Origin: Ectobacillus ponti | Lineage (GTDB): Bacteria; Bacillota; Bacilli; Bacillales; Bacillaceae_G | DNA: 64,000 nt | Assembly (NCBI RefSeq): GCF_024294785.1 | Contig: NZ_JANCLT010000002.1 | Location: 434,001 to 498,000 of the forward strand | Reading direction: 5' to 3' | Shown here: positions 7,567 through 16,826 of the stretch, in pieces | Layout of the letters: each line of letters opens with the position of its first letter | Numbering within the stretch: the stretch's first letter is position 1 | Program-made: the position numbers and the translations under genes | Notes under the pieces: model-generated | Told to the model about the DNA's origin: nothing | Seen by the model: the letters and a program-made list of their open reading frames with translations, nothing else | The model's database searches: none

Positions 7567-8476
7567 TGCCTTCGCCTCCCGTCAGCTCCATGAACAGGTC
7601 TTCCAATGTTACAACGACTTCCTGTACACTGTGAACTGCAATTCCCGCTTCCACAAGCTTCCTGTTATATTCACTGATGCGCTGCACCGGCATCCGGCAC
7701 AGCAGCCTTCCGTCTTCCTCCGCCACATCCTGTATATCCGGCGCCTCACTCAGCAGCTGCCAGGCCGGCAGCAGCGGCTCGACCCGCCACTCCACCCGGT
7801 CCGAGGACCGTTTGATTAAATCCTCAATGGTGGAAACAGTGATCATTTTTCCGTGATTGATGATAGCAACGCGGTCACAAATCATTTGGACCTCGCTCAG
7901 AAGATGGCTGGAGATGAACACACTGATGTTCTGCTCCTGCACAAGCTGATGGACAAACTCCCGCAGCTCCCGGATGCCGGCCGGATCCAGGCCGTTGGTC
8001 GGCTCGTCCAGAATGAGCAGCTTCGGATTGCCGAGAAGGGCCTGCGCGATGCCGAGGCGCTGCTTCATCCCAAGCGAGTAGGTCTTGACCCGGTCATGAA
8101 TTCGCTGATCAAGATGTACCATTTTTGCAATTTCCCGAATGCGCTCATCGGTGACGTCTCCGAGCATGCGGGCAAACTGCTTCAGGTTCTCCCACCCGGT
8201 CAGATAAGTATACATCTCCGGATTCTCCACAATGCTGCCGACCTGCCGCATGGCCTTGCGGAACTCCGTGCGCACATCGTAGCCGCCAATCGCAATAGAG
8301 CCTTCTGTCGGTTTAATGAGGCCCACCAGCATCCGGATGGTTGTTGTCTTGCCGGCGCCGTTCGGCCCAAGGAAGCCGAACACCTCGCCCTGCTTCACCT
8401 CAAAGGAGATATCCTGCACCAGCGTCTTTTTGCCGATGACTTTTTTCAGGCCTTTTACAGAAAGTACGTTTGTCAT
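7559..8476 (-). CDS. ABC transporter ATP-binding protein
   Basis: A 305-residue cytoplasmic ATPase. The Walker A motif is GPNGAGKTTT near 38-47, the signature YSLGMKQRLGIAQAL near 135 and the Walker B LLILDEPTNGLDP near 155, with a switch His in SSHLLSE near 190. The C-terminal 80 residues resemble the accessory domain of bacitracin-type exporters. It is the middle gene of a three-gene operon: the upstream hydrolase stop overlaps its start by 4 nt and its own stop overlaps the permease. Confidence 0.9.
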   Translation of the reverse strand: MTNVLSVKGLKKVIGKKTLVQDISFEVKQGEVFGFLGPNGAGKTTTIRMLVGLIKPTEGSIAIGGYDVRTEFRKAMRQVGSIVENPEMYTYLTGWENLKQFARMLGDVTDERIREIAKMVHLDQRIHDRVKTYSLGMKQRLGIAQALLGNPKLLILDEPTNGLDPAGIRELREFVHQLVQEQNISVFISSHLLSEVQMICDRVAIINHGKMITVSTIEDLIKRSSDRVEWRVEPLLPAWQLLSEAPDIQDVAEEDGRLLCRMPVQRISEYNRKLVEAGIAVHSVQEVVVTLEDLFMELTGGEGIA

Positions 8477-9279
8477 TTCTTTGCACCTGCTTCCTCAAGG
8501 CTCAGCTGGCTGGCCAGATTCTGCAGCAGCCGGTTCGCCATTAAGGCGTAGCCCTTCTCATTTGGATGGAAATGGTCTGTATACAGCAGGTCCTTGCCTC
8601 TGCTTTGGAACAGGTCAAATACCGGCACAATGTACACATTCGGATAAGCCAGGGCTGTCTGTTCCAGAGAAGCATTCCAGTTGACCACGATGGAAGACGT
8701 GTTCTTCAGCTCCTGGACGTCCTCAAACGGGTTATACAATCCCATCCAAAAAATCGGGCTCTTCGGGTTGGCCTCACGAATCTTTGCCAGAATGGCCTGC
8801 GCATTCTTCTGGAAGGTTGCCGTGTCCGGACGATAATTGGAGAAATCCGTTGTGCCCATCACACCCCAATCGGGAAACAAGTCGTTGCCGCCGATGGTCA
8901 GGACAATCAGGTCCGCACTCTTCAGGGTGTACTGCGCCCCCTTGTCAGACAGCTGCTTCAGCAAATCCGGAGCCTTGGCGCCGCTGACAGCCAGATTGGT
9001 CAGCGCTGCTTTTTGCCCATATGTCTGCTGGAGGCTGGTTTTCACGCGGCCGATATAGCCGATACCCTCCTTATCGCCCACGCCGCGCGTCAGCGAGTCG
9101 CCAAGGCTGACAATCTGCAGCGTGCCCGCTTTCTTCTTCGCCTGCTCCTGCGGCTTCGCCACGCTGCTGCCCGCCTGCGGGTACAGCACATCACGGGCAC
9201 CGGCCACGAATCCGTACAGAAACAGCAGCAGCGAAGCAGCTGTAACCGTGAGCAGCGCTTTTATCAATAAAGGTCTCAT
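8473..9279 (-). CDS. SGNH/GDSL hydrolase, membrane-anchored
   Basis: About 268 residues from the ATG preceded by GAGAGGG. An N-terminal membrane anchor (residues about 5-25) is followed by a Lys/Gln-rich linker and then an extracytoplasmic esterase domain. Block I is VSLGDSLTRGVG near 58 with the nucleophile Ser, and block III is TIGGNDLF near 125. Block V is YTDHFHPNEKGY near 230, with the catalytic Asp and His. The family acts on acyl or acetyl esters. The 4-nt overlap with the ABC ATPase suggests that export or handling of an acylated compound is its context, which is inference. Confidence 0.85.
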   Translation of the reverse strand: MRPLLIKALLTVTAASLLLFLYGFVAGARDVLYPQAGSSVAKPQEQAKKKAGTLQIVSLGDSLTRGVGDKEGIGYIGRVKTSLQQTYGQKAALTNLAVSGAKAPDLLKQLSDKGAQYTLKSADLIVLTIGGNDLFPDWGVMGTTDFSNYRPDTATFQKNAQAILAKIREANPKSPIFWMGLYNPFEDVQELKNTSSIVVNWNASLEQTALAYPNVYIVPVFDLFQSRGKDLLYTDHFHPNEKGYALMANRLLQNLASQLSLEEAGAKK

Positions 9280-9359
9280 TTCTACCCTCTCCACTATCAG
9301 ATTTGCCCATATTATACCAAACTGTAGAGGGCAATCCAAAAAAGAAAGGACTCTGACAG

Positions 9360-9422
9360 CAATTTGTCACGACATGGTAAGGTTCTCTTGGTCAGTCCAC
9401 CAGCTGATTTCAGATTCCCACA
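9360..9422 (-). repeat. 21-nt periodic array (locus h), 3 degenerate units
   Basis: On the minus strand this begins right after the T-rich tail of the thrB terminator. Units at 9402-9422, 9381-9401 and 9360-9380 are weakly alike. The middle one contains CTGACCAAGAGAAC, identical to a unit of locus d at 34476-34538. As a peptide it reads CGNLKSA, GGLTKRT, LPCRDKL. It is weaker than the other arrays. Confidence 0.45.
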
Positions 9423-9457
9423 AAAAATAAAAACCCCGAAAGCATCAGCTTTCGAGG
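9423..9457 (-). terminator. terminator of the hom-thrC-thrB operon
   Basis: On the minus strand CCTCGAAAGC and GCTTTCGGGG form the stem (one G-T pair), followed by TTTTTATTTTTTG. It overlaps the last codons of thrB. Confidence 0.8.
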
Positions 9458-10368
9458 TGGGCCGGGCTATGGAAAATGACTTTGGAGCCTTCGTTGACAA
9501 TCGGCAGGGCTTCCACGCTGCAATCCGGGAAGAGGCGCTGCAGCTCCTCTTCGACCTGCTTGCCCGCGCCCTTGCGGACAAAGCAGAGAACCGTCGGGCC
9601 AGCGCCGCTGAGCGCGTAGCCGTACAGGTCAGGATGGGCCGGCAGCTGGCGCAATGCCTGCAGCTCCGGCACAAGACGGGCACGGTACGGCTCATGGAAG
9701 AGGTCGCGGGTCATCGCTTCCCCGGCAAGCTGCCAATCCTTTTTCAGAATGGCAGCCACGAGCAGGTTGCTGATGCCGCTGCCCTGGATGGCTTCTGCGT
9801 AAGAGAGCTCAGCCGGCAGGGCATTGCGGGCATCCGATGTCTTCAATTCATATTCTGGAATAATGGCGACAACCTCCAGCTCATCAATCGGCTGCTGGAC
9901 GTAGGAGGCTGTCTGTCCGTTGTAAATGCCGATAATCAATCCGCCAAAGAGGGAGGCACCGGCATTGTCGATGTGCCCCTCCATCGAGCAGGCGATCTCC
10001 AGCTTTTCCTGCATGGTCAGCTGCAGCCCGCACAGAACGTCCGCCAGCTCAATGCCCGCCACAATGGCGGAGGCGCTGCTGCCGAGGCCGCGGGTCAGCG
10101 GGATGTCGCTCTCGATTTCCAGACGGCAATGCGGCAGCGCCTTATTATATTCATACGCCACTTCCAAAGCGGTCTGGAAAATAAGGTTGCTTTCATCTGC
10201 CGGAATGCCTGCAAGCATCGGCGATTTCGCTTCACAGCGCCAGGCCGTGTCCTCGTACACATCCACAAGGAGATACTTGCCCAAGGCCAAGCCGATGGAA
10301 TCAAAGCCCGGTCCTAGATTGGCCGTACTGGCCGGAACCTGGATGGTAAACATGGGACCTTGCGTCAT
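9445..10368 (-). CDS. thrB: homoserine kinase
   Basis: A 307-residue GHMP-family kinase that phosphorylates homoserine using ATP, the step before threonine synthase. Visible motifs are [14 protein letters not shown] at residues 6-19 and the ATP-binding [17 protein letters not shown] near 92-108. The C-terminal [14 protein letters not shown] lies near 255. It is the last gene of hom-thrC-thrB, with a 4-nt ATGA overlap with thrC, the order known from Bacillus. Confidence 0.95.
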   Translation of the reverse strand: MTQGPMFTIQVPASTANLGPGFDSIGLALGKYLLVDVYEDTAWRCEAKSPMLAGIPADESNLIFQTALEVAYEYNKALPHCRLEIESDIPLTRGLGSSASAIVAGIELADVLCGLQLTMQEKLEIACSMEGHIDNAGASLFGGLIIGIYNGQTASYVQQPIDELEVVAIIPEYELKTSDARNALPAELSYAEAIQGSGISNLLVAAILKKDWQLAGEAMTRDLFHEPYRARLVPELQALRQLPAHPDLYGYALSGAGPTVLCFVRKGAGKQVEEELQRLFPDCSVEALPIVNEGSKVIFHSPAHLES

Positions 10369-11426
10369 TGCAGAACCACTCCCTCAATGTGCGCAAACAC
10401 AATCCGCTCATCGTTTGGCAGCACAATCGGCTTGATTTTCTTCGTTTCAATGGCGATATCCGGATCCTTCAGGCCGTTGCCTGTCAGAACTGCCACCACA
10501 CGGCTTCCTTTTGCAATTTCGCCGCTTTGCACCTGCTTCATGACACCTGCGATGGATGCGCAGGAAGCCGGTTCAGCAAATACGCCCTCGCGTTTTGCCA
10601 ACAGCTCATAAGCTGCCAGAATTTCCGCGTCTGTCACCTCATCAATTTTGCCGCCGGAGTTATTCGCTGCCGCAACCGCCTTATCCCAGCTTGCCGGGTT
10701 GCCGATGCGGATCGCTGTCGCCACTGTCTCCGGATTCTCGATGCGGTGGCCGCGGACAATTGCCGCAGATCCTTCCGCCTCGAAGCCGCGCATTTGCGGC
10801 AGACCTGTTCCCTTCAGGGCATGGTACTCGGAGAAGCCCTTCCAGTAGGCAGTGATGTTGCCCGCGTTGCCGACCGGAATGGCCAGCACATCCGGCGCGC
10901 TGCCAAGTGCGTCGCAGATTTCGAAGGCTGCTGTCTTCTGGCCTTCAATGCGGTACGGGTTCACCGAGTTCACCAGCGCGATCGGCGATGTTTCGCTCAG
11001 CTTGCGCACCATGGACAGGGCATGGTCGAAGTTGCCGTCGATGCTGATGATTTCCGCGCCGTACATTACAGCCTGCGCCAGCTTGCCATAAGCGATTTTT
11101 CCGTTTGGAATCATAACGATACAGTTCATGCCCGCGCGTGCCGCATAGGCTGCTGCCGCTGCGGATGTGTTGCCGGTAGAAGCGCAGATGACCGTTTTGC
11201 TGCCTTCTTCCTTGGCTTTTGCCACGGCCATGACCATGCCGCGGTCCTTAAAGGAGCCGGTCGGGTTCGCACCCTCCACTTTTACATACAATTCAATGCC
11301 CCATTCCTCAGACAGAGAGGTAAGCGGGATCAGCGGCGTATTGCCTTCCATTAAAGTCAGCTGCGGTGTTTTGTCAGTCACCGGCAGATATTCGCGGTAT
11401 TGAGCAAGAAGTCCCTTCCACATCAT
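10365..11426 (-). CDS. thrC: threonine synthase
   Basis: A 353-residue PLP enzyme of fold type II that converts O-phosphohomoserine to threonine. The Schiff-base Lys is in [11 protein letters not shown] near 60. The substrate and phosphate loops [17 protein letters not shown] near 83 and [13 protein letters not shown] near 185 are present. It is the short bacterial form. It overlaps hom and thrB by 4 nt each, so the three are translationally coupled. Confidence 0.95.
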   Translation of the reverse strand: MMWKGLLAQYREYLPVTDKTPQLTLMEGNTPLIPLTSLSEEWGIELYVKVEGANPTGSFKDRGMVMAVAKAKEEGSKTVICASTGNTSAAAAAYAARAGMNCIVMIPNGKIAYGKLAQAVMYGAEIISIDGNFDHALSMVRKLSETSPIALVNSVNPYRIEGQKTAAFEICDALGSAPDVLAIPVGNAGNITAYWKGFSEYHALKGTGLPQMRGFEAEGSAAIVRGHRIENPETVATAIRIGNPASWDKAVAAANNSGGKIDEVTDAEILAAYELLAKREGVFAEPASCASIAGVMKQVQSGEIAKGSRVVAVLTGNGLKDPDIAIETKKIKPIVLPNDERIVFAHIEGVVLQ

Positions 11427-12718
11427 CGTGCATCTCCTTCGATCCGATAGCTTGCCTTGATGGATTTCACCACATCAAGCCCCTCCAGTTTTTGCAGCAG
11501 CTTGTTATAATCAGCCAGAACGGCGCGGTGCGTCACGAGCACAATCTCCGCTGTGCCGCGCTCCTCCAGCGGCATCTGGATGATGCGCTCAAAGCTGGCA
11601 TTGTACTCGGAGAACAGAGATGTAATGCGGGCAAAGACACCAACTTCGTCACGCACATGCAGGCGCAGGAAGTACTTCGCCATGACCTCATCCTCGCTCT
11701 TCAGCACCTTCGGATACTGAGGAGATACCGCGCTGTTGCCATTCACGCCAAGGCGCATATTCTTCATGACCGCCACCAGGTCGGACACGACAGAGGTCGC
11801 TGTCGGCAGGCTGCCGGCCCCCGGTCCGTAGAACATCGTCTCGCCAACAGCCGCCCCGTACACATAAATGGCGTTGAACTCGTTCTGTACAGATGCGAGC
11901 GGATGGGCATTCGGCAGCAGAGTCGGCTCCACGCCAACCTCCAGCTTATCGCCGTCACGCTTTGCCAGGCCGATCAGCTTCATCGTATAGCCGAGGTTTT
12001 TGCTGTAGGCCAGGTCTTCCTCAGTAATGGATGTGATGCCTTTCACCTTCACATCTGCCAGCTCCACGTTTGTGGAAAAGCCGAGAGTCGCCAGAATCGT
12101 CATTTTCCGGGCAGCATCGAGGCCCTCCACGTCAGAAGTCGGATCCGCTTCAGCAAAGCCGAGCTCCTGCGCTTCCTTCAAGACATCGTCATAGGCTTTG
12201 CCTTCCTGGGACATCTTTGTCAGGATGAAGTTCGTTGTGCCATTCACAATTCCCATCATTTTGGTGATGCGGTCAGAAGAAAGGCCGTCGACGATGCTGC
12301 GCAGAATTGGGATACCACCGGCAACACTCGCTTCATAAAATAAATCGCACTGGTGCTCCTTCGCAACAGCAAGAAGCTCTGTGCCATACGCCGCCATCAA
12401 GTCCTTGTTGGCTGTCACGACATGCTTGCCATTGCGCAGCGCCTGCAGGATATACTCCCGCGTCTGGTTCACGCCGCCCATTACTTCAATGACAATATCA
12501 ATCTCTTTATTTTCCAGAATATCACTGGCATTTGTCGTTAAAATGTCCTGGGGAAGCTGGACGCCTCGCTCCTTCGTTGGATTTTGCACAAGTACCTTTG
12601 TGATTTTGACAGGACAGCCGATTTGGTGCATGAGCCGGTCCTGATGGTCTTCAATAATGGTGACAACACCGCTCCCGACTGTGCCGAGCCCTAATAAGCC
12701 AACGCGAATTTCCTGCAT
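11423..12718 (-). CDS. hom: homoserine dehydrogenase
   Basis: About 431 residues, the usual Bacillus length, from the ATG at 12718. An ATG two codons earlier is too close to the AAGGGGG ribosome site. The enzyme reduces aspartate semialdehyde to homoserine, the branch point to threonine and methionine. The NAD(P) motif is [13 protein letters not shown] at 8-20. The catalytic region includes [10 protein letters not shown] near 105, [10 protein letters not shown] near 130 and [12 protein letters not shown] near 200. A C-terminal ACT domain from about 350 ([15 protein letters not shown]) suggests feedback by threonine. Confidence 0.95.
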   Translation of the reverse strand: MQEIRVGLLGLGTVGSGVVTIIEDHQDRLMHQIGCPVKITKVLVQNPTKERGVQLPQDILTTNASDILENKEIDIVIEVMGGVNQTREYILQALRNGKHVVTANKDLMAAYGTELLAVAKEHQCDLFYEASVAGGIPILRSIVDGLSSDRITKMMGIVNGTTNFILTKMSQEGKAYDDVLKEAQELGFAEADPTSDVEGLDAARKMTILATLGFSTNVELADVKVKGITSITEEDLAYSKNLGYTMKLIGLAKRDGDKLEVGVEPTLLPNAHPLASVQNEFNAIYVYGAAVGETMFYGPGAGSLPTATSVVSDLVAVMKNMRLGVNGNSAVSPQYPKVLKSEDEVMAKYFLRLHVRDEVGVFARITSLFSEYNASFERIIQMPLEERGTAEIVLVTHRAVLADYNKLLQKLEGLDVVKSIKASYRIEGDAR

Positions 12719-12797
12719 TTCCATCTTCCCCCTTATGTGTAGTATAACGTGCATGCTGCTGACAAAAACCGACAGACAGCTTTTACATTTATGTGCA

Positions 12798-12826
12798 ATT
12801 ATATAATCTGGCAACCCAGAACACAA
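12798..12826 (-). promoter_or_regulatory. sigma-A type promoter of hom-thrC-thrB
   Basis: On the minus strand TTGTGT and TATAAT are separated by 17 nt, about 80 nt before the hom start. No T-box or other riboswitch was recognised in the short leader. Confidence 0.6.
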
Positions 12827-12898
12827 TATATTTATAATATTCCGAACAATATGTAAGCCTTCCTGCAAAGAAAACGGTGCCAGAGGCTTCAGTTCTGC

Positions 12899-12932
12899 AA
12901 AAAGCGGCGAATGATCAACACCCGCCGCTTCC
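12899..12932 (-). terminator. terminator of the metY-metA operon
   Basis: On the minus strand GAAGCGGCG pairs with CGCCGCTTTTT, just past the metA stop. Confidence 0.75.
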
Positions 12933-12934
12933 TG

Positions 12935-13840
12935 TTACAGTTCATATGGTGTTTCTTGATACACATAATAATTCAGCCAGTTGGAGAACAGCAGGTTCCC
13001 GTGGCTGCGCCAGTTGACGCAAGGCGGTTGGGACGGATCATTATTGCGGAAATAGTTTTTCGGCACCTCAATCTCCAGGCCGCGCTGTACATCGCGCTCA
13101 TATTCCTGCTTCAGCGTATCCCGGCCGTACTCGCTGTGGCCGAACACAAAGACCTGCTTGCCCGTCTGGTCCGCCACGATATGGATGCCGGCTTCCTCTG
13201 ACTCCGCCAGAATTTGCAGCTGGGGCACCCGTTCGATATCCTCGCGCCGCACTTCCGTATGGCGGGAATGCGGGGCCAGGAAGGATTCGTCAAAGCCCTG
13301 CAGCAGCTTCATGTGCTTCACCTTTGTTTCATGCTCAAATACGCCGAATACCTTATGGTCCAACGCGTGCTTATTAATGCCGTAATGGTAGTACAAGCCA
13401 GCCTGCGCCCCCCAGCAAATATGCAGGGTGGAGGTCACATTGGTCAGGCTGTACTCCATGATGCGCTTCAGCTCTTCCCAATAGTTCACTTCCTCAAAAG
13501 GCATCGTTTCCACAGGCGCCCCTGTAATGATGAGGCCGTCGAACTTCTCCCCCTCCACGTCGCGGAAGGTGCGGTAAAAGCTGGTGAGATGCTCCTGGGA
13601 CGTGTTCTTGGCTGTATGGGATTCCATATGAAGCAGGTGCACATCCAGCTGCAGCGGGGTGTTGCCGAGGAGGCGCAGAATTTGCGCCTCCGTTTCCTGC
13701 TTTGTCGGCATCAGATTCAAGATGGCAATCCGCAGCGCGCGGATATCCTGGGATTCCGCGCGGTCCTTCGTCATTACAAAAATATTTTCATTCTCCAGCA
13801 CCTTGCGCGCCGGCAAATCCTTAGCCACGATGATGGGCAT
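12935..13840 (-). CDS. metA: homoserine O-acetyltransferase, MetA family
   Basis: A 301-residue glutamine-amidotransferase-like acyltransferase acting on homoserine in methionine synthesis. The catalytic Cys is in [10 protein letters not shown] near 142, with the His in the C-terminal FGVFEHE/HSRHTE region. Residue 111 is Glu in [12 protein letters not shown]. In the characterised family Glu at this position goes with acetyl-CoA and Gly with succinyl-CoA, so the product should be O-acetylhomoserine despite the family name. It overlaps metY by 20 nt and sits behind the same SAM riboswitch. A second enzyme of this function, metX, is at 23745. Confidence 0.9.
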   Translation of the reverse strand: MPIIVAKDLPARKVLENENIFVMTKDRAESQDIRALRIAILNLMPTKQETEAQILRLLGNTPLQLDVHLLHMESHTAKNTSQEHLTSFYRTFRDVEGEKFDGLIITGAPVETMPFEEVNYWEELKRIMEYSLTNVTSTLHICWGAQAGLYYHYGINKHALDHKVFGVFEHETKVKHMKLLQGFDESFLAPHSRHTEVRREDIERVPQLQILAESEEAGIHIVADQTGKQVFVFGHSEYGRDTLKQEYERDVQRGLEIEVPKNYFRNNDPSQPPCVNWRSHGNLLFSNWLNYYVYQETPYEL

Positions 13841-15122
13841 ATTGCTTTCCTCCAGATAGTGCTTGATTTAAGTCTGCGATCAGGTCTTCTACGTCTTCAA
13901 TGCCCACAGAAAGGCGGATGAGGTCCGGTGTCACGCCCGCTTGGCGCTGCTGTTCCTCTGTCATTTGGCGGTGCGTGGTGCTGGCCGGGTGGATGACGCA
14001 TGTTCTTGCATCCGCAACATGTGTCACCAATGCTGCCACTTTTAAGTTTTCAATGAATGCTTTTGCTTGCTCCAGGCCGCCCTTCACCCCGAAGGTCAGC
14101 ACGCCGCTTGCCCCTTTCGGCAGATAGGCCTGCGCCCGTTCATATTGGTCGCTGCTTGCGAGGCCCGGATAGTTCACCCAGCTGATGCGCTCATCCTGCT
14201 CCAGCCATTTGGCGATGGCCAGGGCATTCTGGCTGTGGCGCTCCATGCGAAGATGCAGCGTCTCCAAGCCGAGGTTGCTGAGATAGGCATTGAACGGGCT
14301 CATGCAGTTTCCATAATCGCGAAGCAGCTGCACACGCGCTTTGACAATGTAAGCGGCCGCCCCGAAATCCTGCACATAGCGGACGCCGTGATAGCTTGGA
14401 TCCGGCTCCACGAGCTCCTGATACTTGCCGTTGGTCCAATCGAAATTGCCGCCGTCCACCACGATGCCGCCCATGGCGCTCGCATGTCCGTCCGCGTACT
14501 TCGTGGTGGAATGCACCACAATGTTGGCGCCATGCTCGAACGGCCGGCACAGGTAAGGCGTTGCCAGCGTGTTGTCAATGACAAGCGGCACACCCAGCTC
14601 CTTGGAGGCCTGCGAAAGAGCGGCAAAATCCAGTACATTCATCGCCGGGTTGCCCAGCGTTTCCGCGTACACGAGCCGTGTATTTGGCTTTGCCAGCGCC
14701 GCAATTTCCGCTGCCGGGAGGTCTGGATTGAAGAATGTCGCTTCAATGCCAAGCTTTTTCAGGCTGACCGCGAACAGGTTGTATGTACCGCCGTACACAG
14801 TCGAAGCGCACAGCAGGTGGTCCCCGGCGTTACAAATGTTCAAGATTGCCAGCATGATGGCTGCCTGGCCGGATGCCGTCGCAACCGCCCCGACACCGCC
14901 CTCCAGCTGGGCAAACTTCGCTTCAAAGGCAGCGATGGTCGGGTTGCCGATGCGGGTGTAAATATACCCTTCCGCCTGCAAATTGAACAATGCTGCCAAG
15001 TCATCCGGTGTATCATACTTGTACGTCGTGCTTTGGTATAACGGCAATACCCGCGGCTCCCCATTCTTTGGCGAATAGCCACCCTGTACACAAATCGTCC
15101 CCTGCTTCCACGTCTCTCCCAT
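13821..15122 (-). CDS. metY: O-acetylhomoserine sulfhydrylase
   Basis: A 433-residue Cys/Met-metabolism PLP enzyme that makes homocysteine from O-acetylhomoserine and sulfide. The start region [18 protein letters not shown] and the cofactor region GQAAIMLAI near 85 are present. The Schiff-base Lys is in [18 protein letters not shown] near 205, and the C-terminal [14 protein letters not shown] is typical of the family. Its length over 420, with the insert common to MetY, favours it over cystathionine gamma-synthase. It is the first gene after the SAM riboswitch and is followed by metA. Confidence 0.92.
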   Translation of the reverse strand: MGETWKQGTICVQGGYSPKNGEPRVLPLYQSTTYKYDTPDDLAALFNLQAEGYIYTRIGNPTIAAFEAKFAQLEGGVGAVATASGQAAIMLAILNICNAGDHLLCASTVYGGTYNLFAVSLKKLGIEATFFNPDLPAAEIAALAKPNTRLVYAETLGNPAMNVLDFAALSQASKELGVPLVIDNTLATPYLCRPFEHGANIVVHSTTKYADGHASAMGGIVVDGGNFDWTNGKYQELVEPDPSYHGVRYVQDFGAAAYIVKARVQLLRDYGNCMSPFNAYLSNLGLETLHLRMERHSQNALAIAKWLEQDERISWVNYPGLASSDQYERAQAYLPKGASGVLTFGVKGGLEQAKAFIENLKVAALVTHVADARTCVIHPASTTHRQMTEEQQRQAGVTPDLIRLSVGIEDVEDLIADLNQALSGGKQYAHHRG

Positions 15123-15150
15123 ACTGCCACCCCTTTTTTATAAAATAAAA

Positions 15151-15178
15151 AACTGCCCTCCCATAAGAGAAAGCAGTT
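15151..15178 (-). terminator. riboswitch expression-platform terminator
   Basis: On the minus strand AACTGC and GCAGTT enclose CTC/GAG pairs, followed by TTTTTTATTTT, between the SAM aptamer and metY. In the SAM-bound state this hairpin should stop transcription. Confidence 0.75.
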
Positions 15179-15209
15179 GTGTGCACAAAAATATGTCACT
15201 CATACCTCT

Positions 15210-15312
15210 CTTATCTTTCAGGATTACACCTGCAGGATTTGGCACAAATTCCGCTTTCGCGGCTGCTGCCAAGGCTTCATCGGGCCTGTTCCCTCTGCCT
15301 GTTCTTGATAAG
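15210..15312 (-). promoter_or_regulatory. SAM-I (S-box) riboswitch aptamer
   Basis: Read on the minus strand it opens with CTTATCAAGA, has GAGGGAACAGGCCCGATGA and GCCTTGGCAGC, then TGTGCCAAATCCTGCAG, and closes with TGAAAGATAAG, which pairs with the opening strand (P1). These are the conserved blocks of the S-box family. It lies upstream of metY-metA and should switch the operon off when S-adenosylmethionine is abundant. Confidence 0.92.
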
Positions 15313-15330
15313 TTGTATGTCATTATTCCG

Positions 15331-15359
15331 ATTGTAAAAGAAACTATTTCCAGAGTCAA
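15331..15359 (-). promoter_or_regulatory. promoter of the S-box metY-metA operon
   Basis: On the minus strand TTGACT and TACAAT with 17-nt spacing, ending 19 nt before the riboswitch P1 strand. Confidence 0.75.
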
Positions 15360-15428
15360 CCTATTTCATAAATATTTCAAACTTTCTCTCTTATCTTATA
15401 ATTGCCTGTCTTCATTTAGAACTGCTTC

Positions 15429-16826
15429 TCACATAACTTCCTGCAGGCTCTGCAGGAGCACCGGCACCTCAGCGGCAGGAATGGTGCGGAAATCGAGCCA
15501 GACCTGATCCTCCTGCACACGGACAATTACAGGAACTGATGTGCCCCGTAATGCCGCTGCCAGCTCAGCCGCCGACTTGCCCGCATGCCGCAGCACGACC
15601 GCGTATGTCGGCAGTACGGCATCCGGCATCGTGCCGCCGCCGATCATGGATGTGCTTTCTTCCAAACGGTGGCTGTAAAATGGCAGCCCCTCCAGCTCCT
15701 GCCGGAATTGCTCCGCCCGTTCCCGAATGTGCTCCGGATGCTCCAGGATGGCCTGCACGGTCGGGATCTCCCGCATGCCTGCCTCCCCGCGCACATACGA
15801 CAGCAGTGTCGCTTCCAGTGCGGCCAGCGTCATCTTGTCCACCCGCAGCACCCGCGCCAGCTGATGCTTTTTCAGCTTGGCAATGAGCTCTTTCTTGCCG
15901 GCAATGATGCCCGCCTGCGGTCCGCCGAGCAGCTTGTCGCCGCTGAAGGACACAAGGTCCGCCCCGGCTTCAATCACCTCGCGCACCACCGGCTCCTCGC
16001 CGATGCCGTAGTGGCGGTAACCGAGAAGGTCGCCGCTGCCGAGGTCCTCATAGTACAGGACATCATGCTGCTGCCGGAGGGACACAAGCTCCTCCGTAGA
16101 CACGCTTTTAGTGAAGCCGATGATTTTAAAGTTGCTGGTGTGCACCTTCATCAGCATCGCTGTCCCTTCCGAGATTGCATTCTCATAGTCGTACAGATGT
16201 GTTTTATTTGTCGTGCCCACTTCCTTCAGCATCGCCCCGCTCTCCTCCATAATGGAAGAAACACGGAAGGAGCCGCCGATTTCCACCAGCTCGCCGCGAG
16301 AGACAATGACCTCTCTTCCCTTTGCCAATCCGCGCAGGATGAGATAGACAGCCGCCGCATTGTTATTGACGACCATGGCAGCCTCGGCTCCGGTCAGCCG
16401 GCAGAGAAGGGACTCGACAATGTCATGGCGGGAGCCCCGTTTTCCCGTCTGCAAATCAAGCTCGGTATTCGAGTAAAAGGAGGCAATCTCCGCTGCGTGC
16501 CGGACGGCCTCCCCACTCAGGCGGGCCCGGCCAAGGTTCGTATGCAGCACCGTACCCGTGCCATTAATGACAGGCCGCAAAAATGGCTTTGTCAGCTGGC
16601 TTGCCGCTTCCCTGGTCCCGGCAAAAATCGCAGCTGCCAGCTCCTCCTTCACTGCCGGTCCTTCCCAAGATCCCGCAAGCAGCTGCCCGCGGACATGCTG
16701 CATCTGCTCCTGCAGGAGTGCCGTCACCGCTTCCCCCGTCAATGAAAAGGACTCCGTTATTTCTGCAAACTGCGGCGCCCGCTGCAGCTCATGGACGGGC
16801 GGCAGCTGGCGCAAATGCTCCTTCAT
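15429..16826 (-). CDS. selA: L-seryl-tRNA(Sec) selenium transferase
   Basis: A 465-residue PLP enzyme that converts Ser-tRNA(Sec) to Sec-tRNA(Sec) using selenophosphate. The region PVINGTGTVLHTNLGRA near 82-98 and the Schiff-base segment VSFSGDKLLGGPQAGII near 290 are diagnostic. The length is normal for bacterial SelA. Its start lies inside the last 38 nt of selB, so the two are coupled. Nearby are selB upstream and a divergent tRNA-Sec gene; selD is not in the window. No terminator stem is evident before the metY promoter region. Confidence 0.95.
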   Translation of the reverse strand: MKEHLRQLPPVHELQRAPQFAEITESFSLTGEAVTALLQEQMQHVRGQLLAGSWEGPAVKEELAAAIFAGTREAASQLTKPFLRPVINGTGTVLHTNLGRARLSGEAVRHAAEIASFYSNTELDLQTGKRGSRHDIVESLLCRLTGAEAAMVVNNNAAAVYLILRGLAKGREVIVSRGELVEIGGSFRVSSIMEESGAMLKEVGTTNKTHLYDYENAISEGTAMLMKVHTSNFKIIGFTKSVSTEELVSLRQQHDVLYYEDLGSGDLLGYRHYGIGEEPVVREVIEAGADLVSFSGDKLLGGPQAGIIAGKKELIAKLKKHQLARVLRVDKMTLAALEATLLSYVRGEAGMREIPTVQAILEHPEHIRERAEQFRQELEGLPFYSHRLEESTSMIGGGTMPDAVLPTYAVVLRHAGKSAAELAAALRGTSVPVIVRVQEDQVWLDFRTIPAAEVPVLLQSLQEVM